Of a DNA stretch of 64,000 nucleotides, positions 12,577 through 24,959 are shown one piece after another. A program made the position numbers and the translations under genes. Source of the DNA: Saturnia japonica (lineage: Eukaryota; Arthropoda; Insecta; Lepidoptera; Saturniidae). The stretch's first letter is position 1, and each line of letters opens with the position of its first letter. The DNA is taken from NCBI GenBank assembly GCA_033032175.1, contig CM065306.1, positions 23,295,001 to 23,359,000 on the forward strand. The letters are read 5' to 3'. The notes beneath the pieces are model-generated. The model had not been told where the DNA came from. It saw only the letters and a program-made list of their open reading frames with translations, and ran no database searches.

Positions 12577-12870
12577 TATCTAGCCTAGTGTTCGTACGTG
12601 CGACTGCTATGATCGAGGTCCTGGGTTCGATTCCCAGGTCGAGCAAGTGTTATTGGATTTTTCTATGAAATTCTCAGTAGCAGCTCGGAGTTTGGCTTTG
12701 TGCCCGATTAATGACAATAGGCTCGCCCCCCATTACATAGGACTTAAAAAACGTACAGGTCGAAATGTGGGTGTACATTAGCACATCTTTGCCTAACCCT
12801 TCGGCGAGCCTATGCCATTAATCGGGCACAAAACCAAACTCCGAGCTGTTACTGAGAATTTCATAGAAAA
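12577..12870 (+). repeat. Fold-back pair of family B SINEs, copy 2
   Basis: A plus-strand family B SINE runs from the tRNA-like head (TAGCCTAGTG, with B box GGGTTCGATTCCCAGG near 12622) through its body to about 12806. It is followed directly by an inverted, truncated second copy (about 12807-12870) holding GCCATTAATCGGGCACAAAA and CTCCGAGCTGTTACTGAG. The two halves form a long imperfect inverted repeat. The first head has lost a base in the A box region (GTGTTCGTACG instead of GTGGTCG). Confidence 0.8.
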
Positions 12871-13330
12871 CTAAAACGTAGCCGTCGTGTCTTGTTATTA
12901 TGATTTATTTATGTCTTTCTTTTGTCCTTTTTTTTTAGGACATATCCTAATGTTAGTATAAAGTACTAAATCTGACGCCAAGCACCGATGTGCAATATTC
13001 GACTGTTGTTTTTGAGAATTAGCCCCATTTATCGGTTTTGCGTATTACTATTTTAGGTAACACCTTCATTATGTTAATATGATTTCTGAAGTCCGCATAC
13101 CTTAAATCCAATACTACTAAATAATTATTATCTAATAAAGTTTTAAAGCTCCTAAATAACATCCACGATATTAGGGATCGAACGAACTGTGAGACCCTTT
13201 GCATAAATAATGAAAGTCCCTAAGTTAAGTAGGTAAAAGATCAAACGACCTTATTTATTTACAAAGGTTTAATTACGTCACTACACTCACCCATTTGATT
13301 TCTCAGGTAGCGTAGACTTAGCAAGAAGAA

Positions 13331-13515
13331 TAAAAGTGTTTTGGGTAATAGTGTTAGGTTCTATAATAAGATCCCGAAGCACATTACCGATTTGTCGGAC
13401 GATAAGTGAAAGAACCATGTCAAGCAGGATTTCAACCCAAGGCTTTAAAAAGATTGTTATAGTATGGATTATTACATTAATGATAGACATATGGAAATGT
13501 CTCCCCAAGCGATTC
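13331..13515 (+). pseudogene. LINE C-terminal fragment, family E copy 2
   Basis: A frame beginning at about 13345 reads LGNSVRFYNKIPKHITDLSD-like residues, then FKKIVIVWIITLMIDIW out of frame. This is the decayed C-terminus of a LINE reverse transcriptase protein, as in 24040-24425. The segment stops soon after the ATGTCTCC phrase and lacks the 3' tail. Confidence 0.6.
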
Positions 13516-13714
13516 AGTGAAGTTTATCAAATATCTGAAACTTAAAAATTTCATAGAACAAAATTGTAATTACATAGTTTTAAAAAAATAATTTTAATTT
13601 GTTTTAGCGGTTAAATTAAATAAATCTCAAGCATATCTTAAGCATCCCTATTTTCCGTCTGTATTTTTTATTTTTTTTTTGAAAAACCAGACGCAATTTC
13701 TCTCTTTTGGTTTG

Positions 13715-13830
13715 TTGCGTTTCGGTATCAGCCTAAGTATTCTAACTACCGAGAGGCATGAAGGCACGCAGTAGAAGTGACCTTCAGAAAACATAAAAAA
13801 TATTGACATTAACGATATACATGAACAATA
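13715..13830. repeat. Family C, copy 2 (fragment)
   Basis: TTGCGTTTCGGTATCAGCCTA and CTACCGAGAGGCATGAAGGC match phrases at 58368-58415 (CGCGTTTCGGGATCAGCC, GACCGAGAGGCTTG). It is too short to classify. Confidence 0.4.
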
Positions 13831-13947
13831 CACCACGCTGGCTATGACGCCTTTTCCGAAGGCCCATACACATGTCCAAAAAGGAGACTGAGGTAATAGC
13901 AAACACGGCATTATGTATTCTATCTTATTTTCTCGCGGGTTTGAATC

Positions 13948-14042
13948 CTATAGATGTATGTGTTTGTCTCTTTTTATTGTTGATTTTTCGTGTCATCGAG
14001 TTTGAAATCACAGAGGTACCAAAGAAGTTTTCATTTAAAAAA
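13948..14042 (+). repeat. Two-copy repeat G, copy 2
   Basis: Aligns with 7165-7261: TGTGTTTGTCTCTTTTTATTG, then AATCACAGAGGTACCAAAGA, then AGTTTTCATTT and a poly-A run. It is in the same orientation. Confidence 0.55.
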
Positions 14043-14049
14043 AAAAACC

Positions 14050-17000
14050 AATACCAAATTTACAACATTTTGTAACACGTTAACCCGACGTTTAATATGA
14101 TGCATATTAAAGAGACTGCAGTTTAACTGCAAATTCCCGTACCGTTCTGAACCGTATTACTTTGAATACAAATTAGGTATGGCGTTTACGCGCCAATTAT
14201 AAATCTAATGCAGACCTAATTTTGTGTCACGCCGCTTGACGTCAGGAACGTGTTCGGAATTTTCAAAATGGCGGCGCGATGTGTGACATTTGCCTTCGCG
14301 GTTTTATCTCGAACGGTTATTGTTCCTGTTATCTTTTGAATTGTTTTACAGTTTTCGTTAAAACATTAACATAAACTATTATATTAGCAACCGCCCTCGA
14401 ATGACTTCATTCACGATATTTACAATAATGTTTAATAGGAATAAAACAGCTTATAATCACTTATGGAATAAGTAACTTCTTATCATTGTAAGAATTTTTA
14501 GATCAGTAATACTAAATATTACCTTCTACAAATAGAATTCCGTCACGGGACGCCTGGCAGATGTGAAACATCGAAATTATTTCGTATAAGTTATATACAT
14601 AAAAGAACAGATTACGGCACGCAATTTGTTCCATAAAATAATGACTGTTTATTATATAATTATTCATTTTTATTAAATATAAAATACAAAATGTAAAAAT
14701 TTAATTGAAATCGCGACAACTCAATTATTTTCATAGTTGTATATTCATAATTCATAGTACATATATTCCACCATATAGCGTGGCGATGCGTCGCCACGGC
14801 CTGTATCGCCACGCCTTTTCTCAAAGGAGCTCTGCTAATATTCTCACCGCATGAATACAATAAAAAGGTTATTTTGTGTAAGGTGGTGTTATTTCTTTTT
14901 GCTCCACAGTATCATGTCATCCACCTGGTATAATTTGGTCACAGTGTGTAGCATATTGCTACCTAAATACAACTTCAAGCAATCGCAGTAATAACTTAAG
15001 TCAGTCAATTATATGGTATTGGGCCTGAGGGGTGAGTAGAAGCGGTTTCTTTGTTTGTAGGTACTGCTAACTACATCGATTGGAAAATAATATCATGAAG
15101 GCTGCTATTGGGACAACAATTGGTGTACCAATGGTGCTTTTGCTGCACAAGTTCTAAGTCTTTTAACATTTTAAACCAATTTTTAAAAAGAAAGTTTCAT
15201 TTTTCCCAAGTGTAATTATTTCTGCGTGGGCGAATGATAGACTTGTGAGAAGGGTTTCAGGAAAAAAAAATTAAGTTACCTACCATTTTTATGTACAGAC
15301 AGATATTGTAAGCAATTGTGTTGTGATATACGTTTTTTTAACTTTAATAAAACATTTATGTTACCTACCTAAGTTCATAGAATTTTTAAAACAAAAATAA
15401 TGACGTCAAACATTTTTAAACTGTATCAATTCAAAAAAATACTTTTCATATTATAATAGTTGACCTTAGTAGTCAGTTAAAATGTCAAATGCACCAACAT
15501 AAAAATCGAAAGTAACGTTTCCGAACGCAAAACCTTTGTCAGTGACGTAAAAATGACAGAAATCCCGAATCAATTGTGTGTTACAATCAAATTTATTCCT
15601 CTTTCGGAGTAAAAAGGACCAGCCGAAGGAGTATTAGCCAGAAATAGAATTACCAACCGTCCTGTAGTTATGTTGGGTTCGTTTTGTTGGTACAATTGTA
15701 TCAATATTGGACATCGTAACTTGATTTCCGAACGGAGTGCGCTGTCAAGTCAAGCTTGATGCGAACAGACAAAATGGCGGATGTAAGAAAATGGCCTATG
15801 TGTTTATGATTATGATATTTAGTATTTAATTACGTTTAGTATCTAAAATACTTAATTTTAGAAATGATACTTCTTAAGGCGCGTTTAGTAGATGGTAAAA
15901 TTAGAATAAGTCAGTGATAATAATACGCTTTCCTTAGAGTAATGATTGGTTTCCGCGTTGCGTTATAGCACGAGCAACAACCAATAATTAATCTATGATG
16001 CATTAATTTTACTATTTTAAATTTATAAACTTAATATAATGTTTATTTATACACTAAGAAATTAGATTTCCACAATTTAATGAAAGTCCATAAAATCAAT
16101 TTAAATATTAATTATCATTTATAAAAACTAATTAATTTGTAAATATATATATATAAACTAAAGTAAACAGTATATTATCTCGGCAGTGTTCTTGATATAA
16201 TTACATGCAGCCGCTCGGTAGATAAACACGCACTAGGATTGCCCTCTGACTGTGTTTGACGTTATTGGATAATGCTATATTAAATTGTCATGATTATCTT
16301 TTCATCAAAATATAATTATTACTGTTCAAAGTTCGAGTTTTTATATAAATTGGTTTTAGACCTACTTTCAAAAGCGATAGTGAGTTAGTAAGTAGGGAAA
16401 TTACATTTTCTTATCTAAAGTTTAATAAATCAAAAACAATTTTAAGGTTTAGGAAGTAGGTAATATAATACTTTGTCATTCTTTATAAATTACGTAGTCA
16501 TAACTATTATGTACTAAAGTTTACCTAGATTTGATTTCAGCCGTTTGTATGAAGACGTGATACTGTTTACTCTTGTGTACCGTGACTCGCGCGCCTATGT
16601 CACGCAATTGAACGCGCTTCCTTTCTCCACTACATTACCCGCCCCCTTTATCGTCTGTAGTACCTCGCCCCTGCCAACGTAAGTCTGAAACATTGACGGT
16701 CGCACACGAATTTGTACGACTATAGCAAGAAATGAAATGTTTAATAATTCGTTGGAATAAAAACGCATTATAGTATCTTTAGAGTAACATGTAGTTCGGT
16801 TTCAAATACACTTAATTGCCGACGAATAATGTATAATGTTGTTGGGGAAAAAATAAATTATTTATTATTTTTCCTATCATAGTCCACGTGTATAAATATT
16901 CATCCATTCGGCGTACGAAGGGATACGTTGCTTAATCCCTTTTAATACCACTTTCTCATACTGAAATAATATCTGTTTAATATTTATTTTGTTTTACTTT

Positions 17001-17090
17001 AAATGGTTACGATTTCAATTGTAGTTTTTGGCGTGATCTTCATCTGTTATTTAGTTTAGTCAAACTTGCATTGTTTTATACTTTATATCT
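14050..17090. other. Gene-free stretch
   Basis: No exon or RNA gene is supported. Two sites read AAAATGGCGG (14266-14275 and 15771-15780), similar to the PHO/YY1-type GCCAT core; this is sequence observation only. A GC-richer patch lies at 16560-16690 with no open frame. The rest is AT-rich. Confidence 0.35.
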
Positions 17091-17094
17091 ATCA

Positions 17095-17165
17095 TGTAAT
17101 ATTGGTGGTATTTTAAGGGGTATAATTTGGTTATTTAGCACATGTGAAGTGGATTAGAAAAAATA
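17095..17165 (+). repeat. Family H fragment, copy 1
   Basis: AATATTGGTGGTATTTTAAG, GGTATAATTTGGTTATTTAG and GTGAAGTGGATTA match the 5' half of the family H element at 57683-58018. Confidence 0.5.
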
Positions 17166-18115
17166 GCATTGAATATGAATCGATAAATTTCCAATCAAAC
17201 TAAAATTGTAATGTCTACCTAACTGTACATGTAATGTTGACGTAATTTGTCGTCGCCATTAAATTCACAATTTAATTCTCCACGTTCATTGTACTCAACA
17301 ATTAAGTTACACGAAAGCAATTAATTTTAATTAGGAACACTTTAGGAGGAAAAAAATGTAAAATAAGAAATAAAGTTAAAATCTCACGGAAACGGGCAAG
17401 AGTTACAATAATGAAGTCGTTAGATGGATTTTTGGTAAGATTTATTTCCCCTTTCATTTCGTTTTGTTTTTATTCGAAATCAAAGTACAATGTTCTTTAT
17501 TTAGTACAAATTCTGATAAAATACATTTAAAGCAGTCTTGAGAGTCATCAAATAGGCTGTGATACTGTGGCATTTGCTTTCAGCATTGATTCAGACAGAC
17601 TTTCAATATCGATATCGAATAGTCAGCGTTTTGGTGTCTTAAGTTCTTTCAGTCATTTATGTCTGTACTGAAATCACACACACATAACTGGGATTATTAT
17701 TATGTCTGAGTGGTAAGTTGGAAGTAATAAGTATACGAGTAAACCGATGGGAATCCCGATTCTTCCTTACCATTGTACAAATAAATGCTGTCTGTAAACC
17801 TAGTGGTTTAACGGTAGTCCGTTATCAACATTTAGTCGCTTTGTTATATTAGGTCTAGTGGTCAGCTTATATTTATTTTAATATCTTAATACTCCTATAT
17901 ACTCTTGTATTTCCTGTATGATTTTCGTGTATATTATGTAATTGTATTAATTTCCAGGGCAACAGTTAGGTTAATGTATTTGTCCGTTCATATCATATCA
18001 TATCATATTTAATTATAATAAATTGTTTGTTTACTTTTGATCTCTCAACATGCCAATTTCTGTTACGTCTGATAGTTTTTAGTACATTCGCAAAAAGATA
18101 AAAATATGTTATCTT

Positions 18116-18153
18116 AATCATAGGTTTTATTTATTTACATAAAACCTATGATT
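18116..18153. repeat. Perfect 15-bp inverted repeat, 8-base loop
   Basis: Arms AATCATAGGTTTTAT (18116-18130) and ATAAAACCTATGATT (18139-18153) are exact reverse complements around the loop TTATTTAC. The hairpin is AT-rich and of unknown role. Confidence 0.7.
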
Positions 18154-18159
18154 CTAGTA

Positions 18160-20780
18160 TTCAAAAACATTTTTATAATTTCAAAAACTGAATAATGTAG
18201 AACGGTATTTGAAAGCTAGGCAGAAAAACGATTGTCATTATACGATAGACTTTTTAATAGTAAAAACTGACATTTTTGAAAGATTGGGAAAATAGTATAA
18301 TCATTGATATTTATATATTTTATTTGGTAAAGTTATTTATTACCAACAATAATATGTTTAAAAGTACCAAACGAATATAGGAGTCGGAAGTCTCAATCCG
18401 TGCTATTTATTAAATGCATTATTGAATTCTATTTTCATGGAATCAATCTCACTTGTGAGAATTATTGTTCCTGCGCCGAATATCCAGGGTAACGCATCAC
18501 TAAGCCGACTACCCGGGTAGACGCGGCCAGGGCGGCGGTTCCTGACCTCAACCTATACATTGCGTTGATTGCACTGGTTGATACCTGACGCTTTGGATCT
18601 TGGTTTATATCCTGTAAAGCAAACACTGTCTCGTGAGGTGTTAATGTTTTATGTAAGATCTTCAATATTGGACTGTAAGGTTTTATAAAATTATTTATTA
18701 AGGTAACATTTTTATTGTTTAAAATCTTATTGAACGAACTTTAGCAAAATAATATCATGTAAATTTGTAAATGCCCTGGAAATATATTTATATTAGATTT
18801 TATTTTTCTTTCATTACATATTTCCTTTTGGCTTTATAAATCTCCTATATACCTACTAAATACCATAACAGCTTCTACGAAGACCATCAGGATTTTACGA
18901 TTACAAAAGAGCTAATAAAAAAGCTCCGGCGGTGGCAAAAGCCGCGAAGTTTGTCATTCCACCAAAATCAAAATATTTTTTTTTTATTTAGTTACTAAGA
19001 AGGCAATCATTAACATCAATACACTACTACTGGACCAGCTCAAAATGTGCTGTATAGTCCTAATTATATTCATTAATTTGGTATTTGTTTAGTATTATGA
19101 TGATGAATCGACGACCAACAAATGGATCATGTACCAACATGGCTAGTCTAAGAAAAGGAAGCCACTACGAAACGATAGTAATATTTCAATATTGCTTTAA
19201 AGTGCACTGCGTCGGAGAGGTCATTTCATTGGCGATTTCAAGTCAGACATTAACTCGGAAAGGAATTCCAGCAACCATTACTGTTGGACGCAGGAAGTGT
19301 TTTAGCACGAACCGGTGGCAATTTTCTTACTGGGATTAATTTTATTTAAACTTTGACTTTAGGCCGTAAAGACTCACTTTTAGACTTACTACTATTCAAA
19401 ACTGTTTCCTCGGATTAACTTTAATGAATTCGCTAAGTAATAAGATTATTATCGAAGAATAATGGTGACCAACCAAATGAAACATCATACAAGCGAATTA
19501 TATGGAAAACCAGAATAGAAACCAAACCCTCAGTGGGTAAGCATTATCTCATACCATTTCTTTTTAACAGGTGCCAATTGACCTCATGAGAAATATTATT
19601 TATCTATTAATATAATAGTATTATTGGCCTATAAATCCTAGTAATAAGTAATGTGTAAGTTATATGGATAAATGAAAAAAATGGTAATGATCATTTTTAA
19701 GAAATATTATTTGTTGTTAGTCGCTGTAAAAGTAACATTTAAATTTAAGGTCACTCTTGGGTTATGTAATTCCAGTTTTCATTAAACGTAGTTCAGTTAA
19801 TATTGTAGTTTCGGAACTTTTGTCAATTGGCATTACTGACATCCGGTGTGTTATTAGTGCCGTGGTGAATGTAGAATTTTTTATACAGGTTTATACGAAT
19901 GATCCAACACCCTACTTATATTATCGCAAAGAAATCCTGCTGCATCTATTACAATAATATCAAAAGTAAATAGAAAAAAGCGGTCGAATTATAAAAATGG
20001 AAATTTCTAGAGCAATCCAATTTACGTAAAGAAACAACAAACAAGATTAGCGGTTTCTTAAAATTTTCGTTTCCAATTACGCTAACATTGGTGTAATAAT
20101 AATAAAATTAATAACAATAATAATATTGTATTGTGTAAAGAGAAAGTTGAAAAAATTCTCAGTCGATTCCAGCTTCATTTTGTGGTGGAAACACTTCGAC
20201 CCCTCGCGCTTTTAATGCGCTATAAAACTTAACGGTGACATTTTCTGTATCATATTGTTTTAACGGGTGGCTCTTTATAACAAGGAGGTTATAACTTGTT
20301 ATGTGTGGAGGGCATATCGCTAAGTGAGAACGGGCAATGACAGGGTTTGATTACCCGGTGGAGTTTCTTGAACGCAGTTTATTGCCTTTTCTTCTATTAC
20401 TGTTTAAATTTCTTTCAAATGTATTCTTATCTATTGGTGAACTAATTTCTTTGAATGGCTATGTAGGTTAACAACTATTTCAAATGTTCCCTTTCTATCT
20501 ATCATCAGGCCCTGCCCCTATTGGTATAAGTAGAAATAATAGATCACCATATCTCTCTGTCCTTACATCTCAGTTTCCATACTATAGGGGTTCAGATCTG
20601 AAGCAATGAAATTCAGGTTCAGTTTTCCGGTATTCCTCTATTTTTGATAAAGTGTTTCAATTTTATTATAATCTCATTACTTTTGCTCTAAATATCTTTT
20701 CACACTCTTACTATGCCCCTCGCTCAAATGCAAGTCCCCGTCTTTCCATTCGCGTCACTTTTTGTCCTCGATTCTATGTT
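18160..20780. other. Gene-free stretch
   Basis: No exon is supported. GC-richer patches at 18470-18640 and 19190-19320 hold short frames with no domain. At 19040-19075 a phrase AAAATGTGCTGTATAGTCC recurs at 39053-39070 and may be the tail of a LINE. The remainder is AT-rich. Confidence 0.3.
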
Positions 20781-20786
20781 TTGTCA

Positions 20787-21110
20787 ATGCGTACGATTGG
20801 TCAACGATCACGATTGGCTGAACTAGTATATTGATATACGTAGTTTATAATAAATCTAATATATTTTCATAACGTGCGCATTATTTAATTACCAGTTTAT
20901 ATGTTTACCTACTCGCAAACTACCCGGTAATTTTAATATATTATTTTAAACCTTACAATGATTGACAATGATTGGTCGACAACTAATGTTATCAATTGAA
21001 CATTTTATATATTTTAAGAATGTACGTATTATTTAATAATTAGTTAACATGTTTACTTGCAAACTACCCGAATATTCATATATATTATTATTAACCTTAG
21101 AATACGGGAA
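20787..21110. repeat. Local imperfect tandem duplication
   Basis: The segment with TTATTTAATTACCAGTTTAT, ATGTTTACCTACTCGCAAAC and TACCCGG (from 20881) recurs as TTATTTAATAATTAGTTAAC, ATGTTTACTTGCAAAC and TACCCGA (from 21029), a spacing of 148 bases. The flanking GATTGGTC motif (20787 and about 20970) is also doubled. Confidence 0.5.
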
Positions 21111-22090
21111 AATAGTTTTTTTTTACTGCATAAAGTTATCTCTTCATTCCTGGATTTTACTTCCACAAACACTCATATTTCATTATTTGTCTTCAACCTT
21201 TAAGCATATTGGTGATTCATTCATTCATTAAAAAAAACCATCCTACGTACCTTTTAATTCCTAATAAGATCCGCTATTTCCACATATAGTGAGATCGCGT
21301 TTCTTCTGTATTAATCTCTCCTTATACATACTTGTTATTTTATTTCACTTCTTCTGACATAACCAAGCCTTATTGTCGTACAATAAGATACCACCACACC
21401 CCAATGCACTCTAAGTATAGTTTTTAGACATACTTTTGTTCTATATACTGAGTGGCACAACATAGCATTTGTTGGTAATTCACCAAATTAAAATTATATT
21501 ATATCTAAGCCAATTTATCTTAAATCATGTGTTTTGGAAGGTTCTTTGGCTTGGGCAGATCATCTTTATTGCAACTTTCACTTTACACCCTTAGATTGAA
21601 GGATTTTCGTACAACGATATTTGGTTACTAACAATTATTTTATAGCAATCTAATAAATACTCTTCAAAAATTTTGAAGATTAGAAATATCTAGGTGATTC
21701 CTTATGTTCGGAAACCCTACAGTAAAACATCCAAGAAACTCAATCGTACAATTTTATATAGTGCATATCATAGTGCATGACACTGAACTCGTTTTTTTTA
21801 ATTAGGGTTTTAAAACAATATTTATCAATGTTACTTCATTTTAAAATGCAGAGACAATATAGTGAATTATTTTCTTTGGCGTGGGTATTGTAACTGAACT
21901 CCATCAGCAGAATATCACGTGATAGCAACAGTTAAGGGTGCCAGGCGTGTCGAATTAAAACTTTAGAATTGAGACGCTCAAGCCAACCTCACCTGCACGT
22001 GAAACACCCTGCTAATTAACGAATGAGGAAATAGCGATAGTGTAGTAGTAAGGTGGTTTTTTCCTGAGTCGCGACCACCATGCATGCATG
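21111..22090. other. Gene-free stretch
   Basis: AT-rich, with no recognised feature and no supported exon. Confidence 0.3.
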
Positions 22091-22094
22091 TAGT

Positions 22095-22260
22095 GACTCG
22101 CTTTTGCGTGTCGCGTTTCGGGATCAGCCTGCGCATATCCAGTTAACTGTACGCAGGCTGGCATAACAGTGCCCGACCGTCGATGGATTATGATCTCTCG
22201 GTGATCGCCGTTGTGTTTGGATTTTACTGTTCTTACCATCAAGGACTTTACCGTCAATTT
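22095..22260. repeat. Family C, copy 3
   Basis: GTGTCGCGTTTCGGGATCAGCC, CTCTCGGTGATCGCCGTTGTG and TTACTGTTCTTACC match 58365-58480 (TGTCGCGTTTCGGGATCAGCC, CACTCGGTGATCGCCATTGC, GTACTGTGCTTACC). No surviving ORF. Confidence 0.6.
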
Positions 22261-22269
22261 GTAGAGGTA

Positions 22270-23274
22270 CTATTAAAAAAAAGTTGTGGACTGATCAAAC
22301 TGTTAATTAAATTATCAAAAATTTTTATTCGCAAGACTGCTTCTAAATTCTACATACTTAACAGGAAGGAAATTAATTTCTACTTGGGGCAGTCCGACTG
22401 ACTTTCTCCACCTTATTTCTGTAGATCGCAGCCAAGTAACATTGTGTTGTACTCCTGCGTTATTTAGGGTTATTAGTGCTCCTTCGAGAATGGGGGTTCA
22501 AAGTTGGTAACGTGCTAATGATAACTCTGGTGATAAGCCTATATAATCTATTGTAACCGCTTACAAACAGGCGGGTCGTACGCTTGTTTGCCACCTTATT
22601 TGTATTAAAAAAACCGCTGAAAGTTATATCTTGCACATCACTAACTGAATTCGAATGATTATAAGAGTAGTGAGTCATAGACGGGAATTTTACCATGTGT
22701 ATGGTAGTCGATAATTCCACGTAAACAACATCGTTCACAAACCCCGTTACATTTCTATGAGTACGGAACTTTTGAAAAGTCTTGTCACGGGCCGTAATTG
22801 ATACCCCGCGGTATTTAAAATAAATAAATTTTTCCCCTTTGTTTCGCACCCAACGGCGGCTAACGAGGTAATTAGAATAACAATAGCGGAGCGCGACGAG
22901 CGATGAATACCATAAAAACCAGCAATTGCATGAAACGTGTCTATTGTTACATATCCCTGGTCGTATCGTTAATAATTATTGTATTTTTTTTGTGAAATTA
23001 ATCACTTTCCAATACTCTTTTGTGCTATATTAAAATTAAAGGTAACATATTTTGTCTCCGTGCGAGCGAAAACCGAGCCTTTTCATATGGATTAAAAATC
23101 ATACATAATTATTCAAGTTGAACTCTGAGACGACACTCGTGAACGTTGTAATGCGCGGCACTATTTCGGGGGTCGAATTTTTCTCATCTATGGTGGACGC
23201 TATTCAGTCGATCATAAATAATACCTCATGACCCAGCGTAATATATTCATGAACAAAACGTATGTTTGTTCCAG
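22270..23274. other. Intronic stretch upstream of exon 23275
   Basis: No recognised repeat. A 129-codon minus-strand frame (22460-22849) has no domain, is not GC-biased and lies opposite the host gene, so I do not call it a gene. The sequence ends in a good acceptor (TGTTTGTTCCAG). Confidence 0.3.
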
Positions 23275-23325
23275 AAGCCGACTACACACTGGACGATTCA
23301 TTTTGGAATGAAGAAAGCCCAGTCG
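23275..23325 (+). CDS. Candidate 51-bp host exon, upstream partner of exon 59312-59460
   Basis: The segment is flanked by a strong acceptor (TATGTTTGTTCCAG, ending at 23274) and a consensus donor (GTGAGT from 23326). Read in the frame that leaves two bases at the start and one at the end, it encodes ADYTLDDSFWNEESPV, an acidic stretch. The exon is phase 1 at both sides (17 codons), so it could be skipped without shifting the frame. The leftover G joins the first two bases of the exon at 59312 to give a glycine codon, and the combined frame stays open. By position it would lie just N-terminal to an ADAM-like propeptide. Seen: splice sites, phase match, open frame. Inferred: that the two exons are one gene. 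The exon is too short to assign by itself. Confidence 0.55.
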
Positions 23326-23370
23326 GTGAGTCTTTTACCTTTACGTTTCTACGTAGTATTTTTTTTTACA

Positions 23371-23575
23371 ATTAAGGTGGTAAACAAGTATATGGCCCGC
23401 TTGATGATAAACGGCTACTGCAGCCTATGGACGCCATAGGTATCACTAGGGCGTTGCCGACCTTGAACCCTTCTCTCCCTTTCCCAAGGAGCTTGGGAAT
23501 CCATTCTCACTGCGACCTTCTGTAGGGTGGTGGTATTCCACCAGTCGGACTGCCCCGACTAGAGAGTATTTTCCA
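23371..23575 (+). repeat. Dispersed repeat family D, copy 1
   Basis: GTGGTAAACAAGTATATGGC, CCGCTTGATGATAAACGGCT, AGCCTATGGACGCCATAGG and TATCACTAGGGCGTTGCC match 44436-44560. Phrases of this type (CCTGATGGTAAGTGG...CCTATGGA) are common in lepidopteran genomes as a short interspersed repeat. It continues with CTTCTGTAGGGTGGTGGTATTCCACC. It sits 45 bases downstream of the exon's donor site. Confidence 0.7.
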
Positions 23576-24039
23576 AAGAAATATATGTGTCCTACCTCTT
23601 TTTTGGTATCATAAGTACTGATCATAAGGTTGAGATTTCAGTGATGAAAAACATCGCAATAATATTATTAGGTTTTGTAATTTTTCACTTGTCTGATTAG
23701 CTACCGAATCCATATAGAAAATTTGCGGCCGAGTGCTTGTGTTTCTTTTCAACAGACTTTAAGAAAACGAACAAGTTCTCAATGCGATTGTACATTTTCT
23801 TTTCTCTTCTGGATGTTTCTGGCGTACCTTCTTTGTTTATGAACCGATTTACATGATTATTTTTTTTATTGGAAAGTGGTAGATACCTCAGGGTGGTCGC
23901 CATTTTAATTTCATTGGCATTTGACTTTCAAATAAAAACTTAGAAAAACTTAGACAAGCTGGATTTTGTTAAAGATCAGTACAATGTAAATACTAGAAAT
24001 AAAGATAAATTAGTAATACCGTGTTTTAGACTTAGTAAG

Positions 24040-24425
24040 ACTAATAAAAGTTTTTTAGGTAATAGTGTTAGGTTCTATAACAAGATCCCGAAGTACATTA
24101 CTGATTTACCTGACAACAAGTTCAAGGACCATGTCAAGCGGGTTTTACTGTCAAAAGGTTAATTATAGGGTGGATCATTATGTGAATGACAGTGATGTCT
24201 GGAAATGACTCCCTCTTTGTGCATCCACTAATATATTATTATTGTACCTGTTATATTTGTAACATTTGTACAGTTAACAAAAAAAAAGAGCTAAACCCGA
24301 TCGAGTTTCTTACCAGTTCTTCTCGATGTCTGGGATATTTTCCGAACCGGCAGTAGTGTTTTGACATTCATAAGTGCCTTTTTTGGGCCTAAATTGAATA
24401 AAGATTATTTTGATTTCGATTTTGA
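24040..24425 (+). pseudogene. LINE C-terminus and 3' UTR, family E copy 3 (best copy)
   Basis: The 5' part encodes a LINE ORF2 C-terminus: LGNSVRFYNKIPKYITDLP, then DNKFKDHVKRVLLSK. A one-base shift follows, then NYRVDHYVNDSDVWK. The 3' UTR contains CGATCGAGTTTCTTACCAG, TTCTTCTCGATGTCTGGGAT and TTTTCCGAACCGG. It ends TTGAATAAAGATTATTTTGAT. The pattern FYNKIPxxIxxLPxxxFKxxVKxxL is typical of non-LTR retrotransposon proteins. It is 5' truncated, as LINE copies usually are, and carries a frameshift. Confidence 0.75.
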
Positions 24426-24959
24426 ACTTCGAAGATACACCAGGGAACTTTTCAAAATCATTGAAGTTGGTATTCGTCTTTTGCTAAAAATTGCCGTCTT
24501 TTACCTGACTACGGTAAAGGCAATACAAATGGTCATATTTTTAGCAGTCTTTGTATGTTTATATTTTTCACTGTGGCTCCTAAACCAGCTTTTTCCAAAC
24601 TATGGGTCACGACCATAACATTGGTACGTCTCAGCAAAAATTGGATGAGCCCTAAAACAGGACGACAAATCAATCGACCGACTAAAATGTCAAAAATATC
24701 AAGAATTCAAACAAACAATGATAAACTAAATATCGACATAAATTGGACGTATCATACTCATTGCGATAAAAAGTGATTAAAATTCAAGTCAATGCCAAAG
24801 CTGTAATGACAAATAATAGGAAACAAATAAATAACATCCTTGTAATTGAAATTGCACTCCTTGAATTTAATTAAAGTATTAACGTTCATTCAGATTCTGA
24901 GCGTTTTTTTTTTTTCATATTTGGACTCATTCGCATAATTATGTCCTTTTTTTCTTCAT

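Noticed and set aside
12590..12650. tRNA gene (A and B boxes, GGTTCGATTCCC)
   Set aside because: The boxes belong to the head of a family B SINE with a conserved non-tRNA body; the cloverleaf is not complete. The same holds for 3300-3352, 36720-36770, 54007-54070 and 60490-60569.
22460..22849. 129-codon minus-strand ORF, one of the longest outside transposons
   Set aside because: No recognised domain, AT-type codon third positions and no flanking gene signals. Length alone is not convincing in AT-rich DNA.
24586..24620. CAGCTTTTTCCAAACTATGGGTC, similar to hAT element ends
   Set aside because: No matching inverted end was found nearby, and the similarity is short. It was not called as a transposon.
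24361..24776. Two overlapping plus-strand frames, one hydrophobic (FLAVFVCLYFSLWLL)
   Set aside because: They begin inside the LINE family E tail and follow AT-rich sequence; no splice logic or conservation argument.
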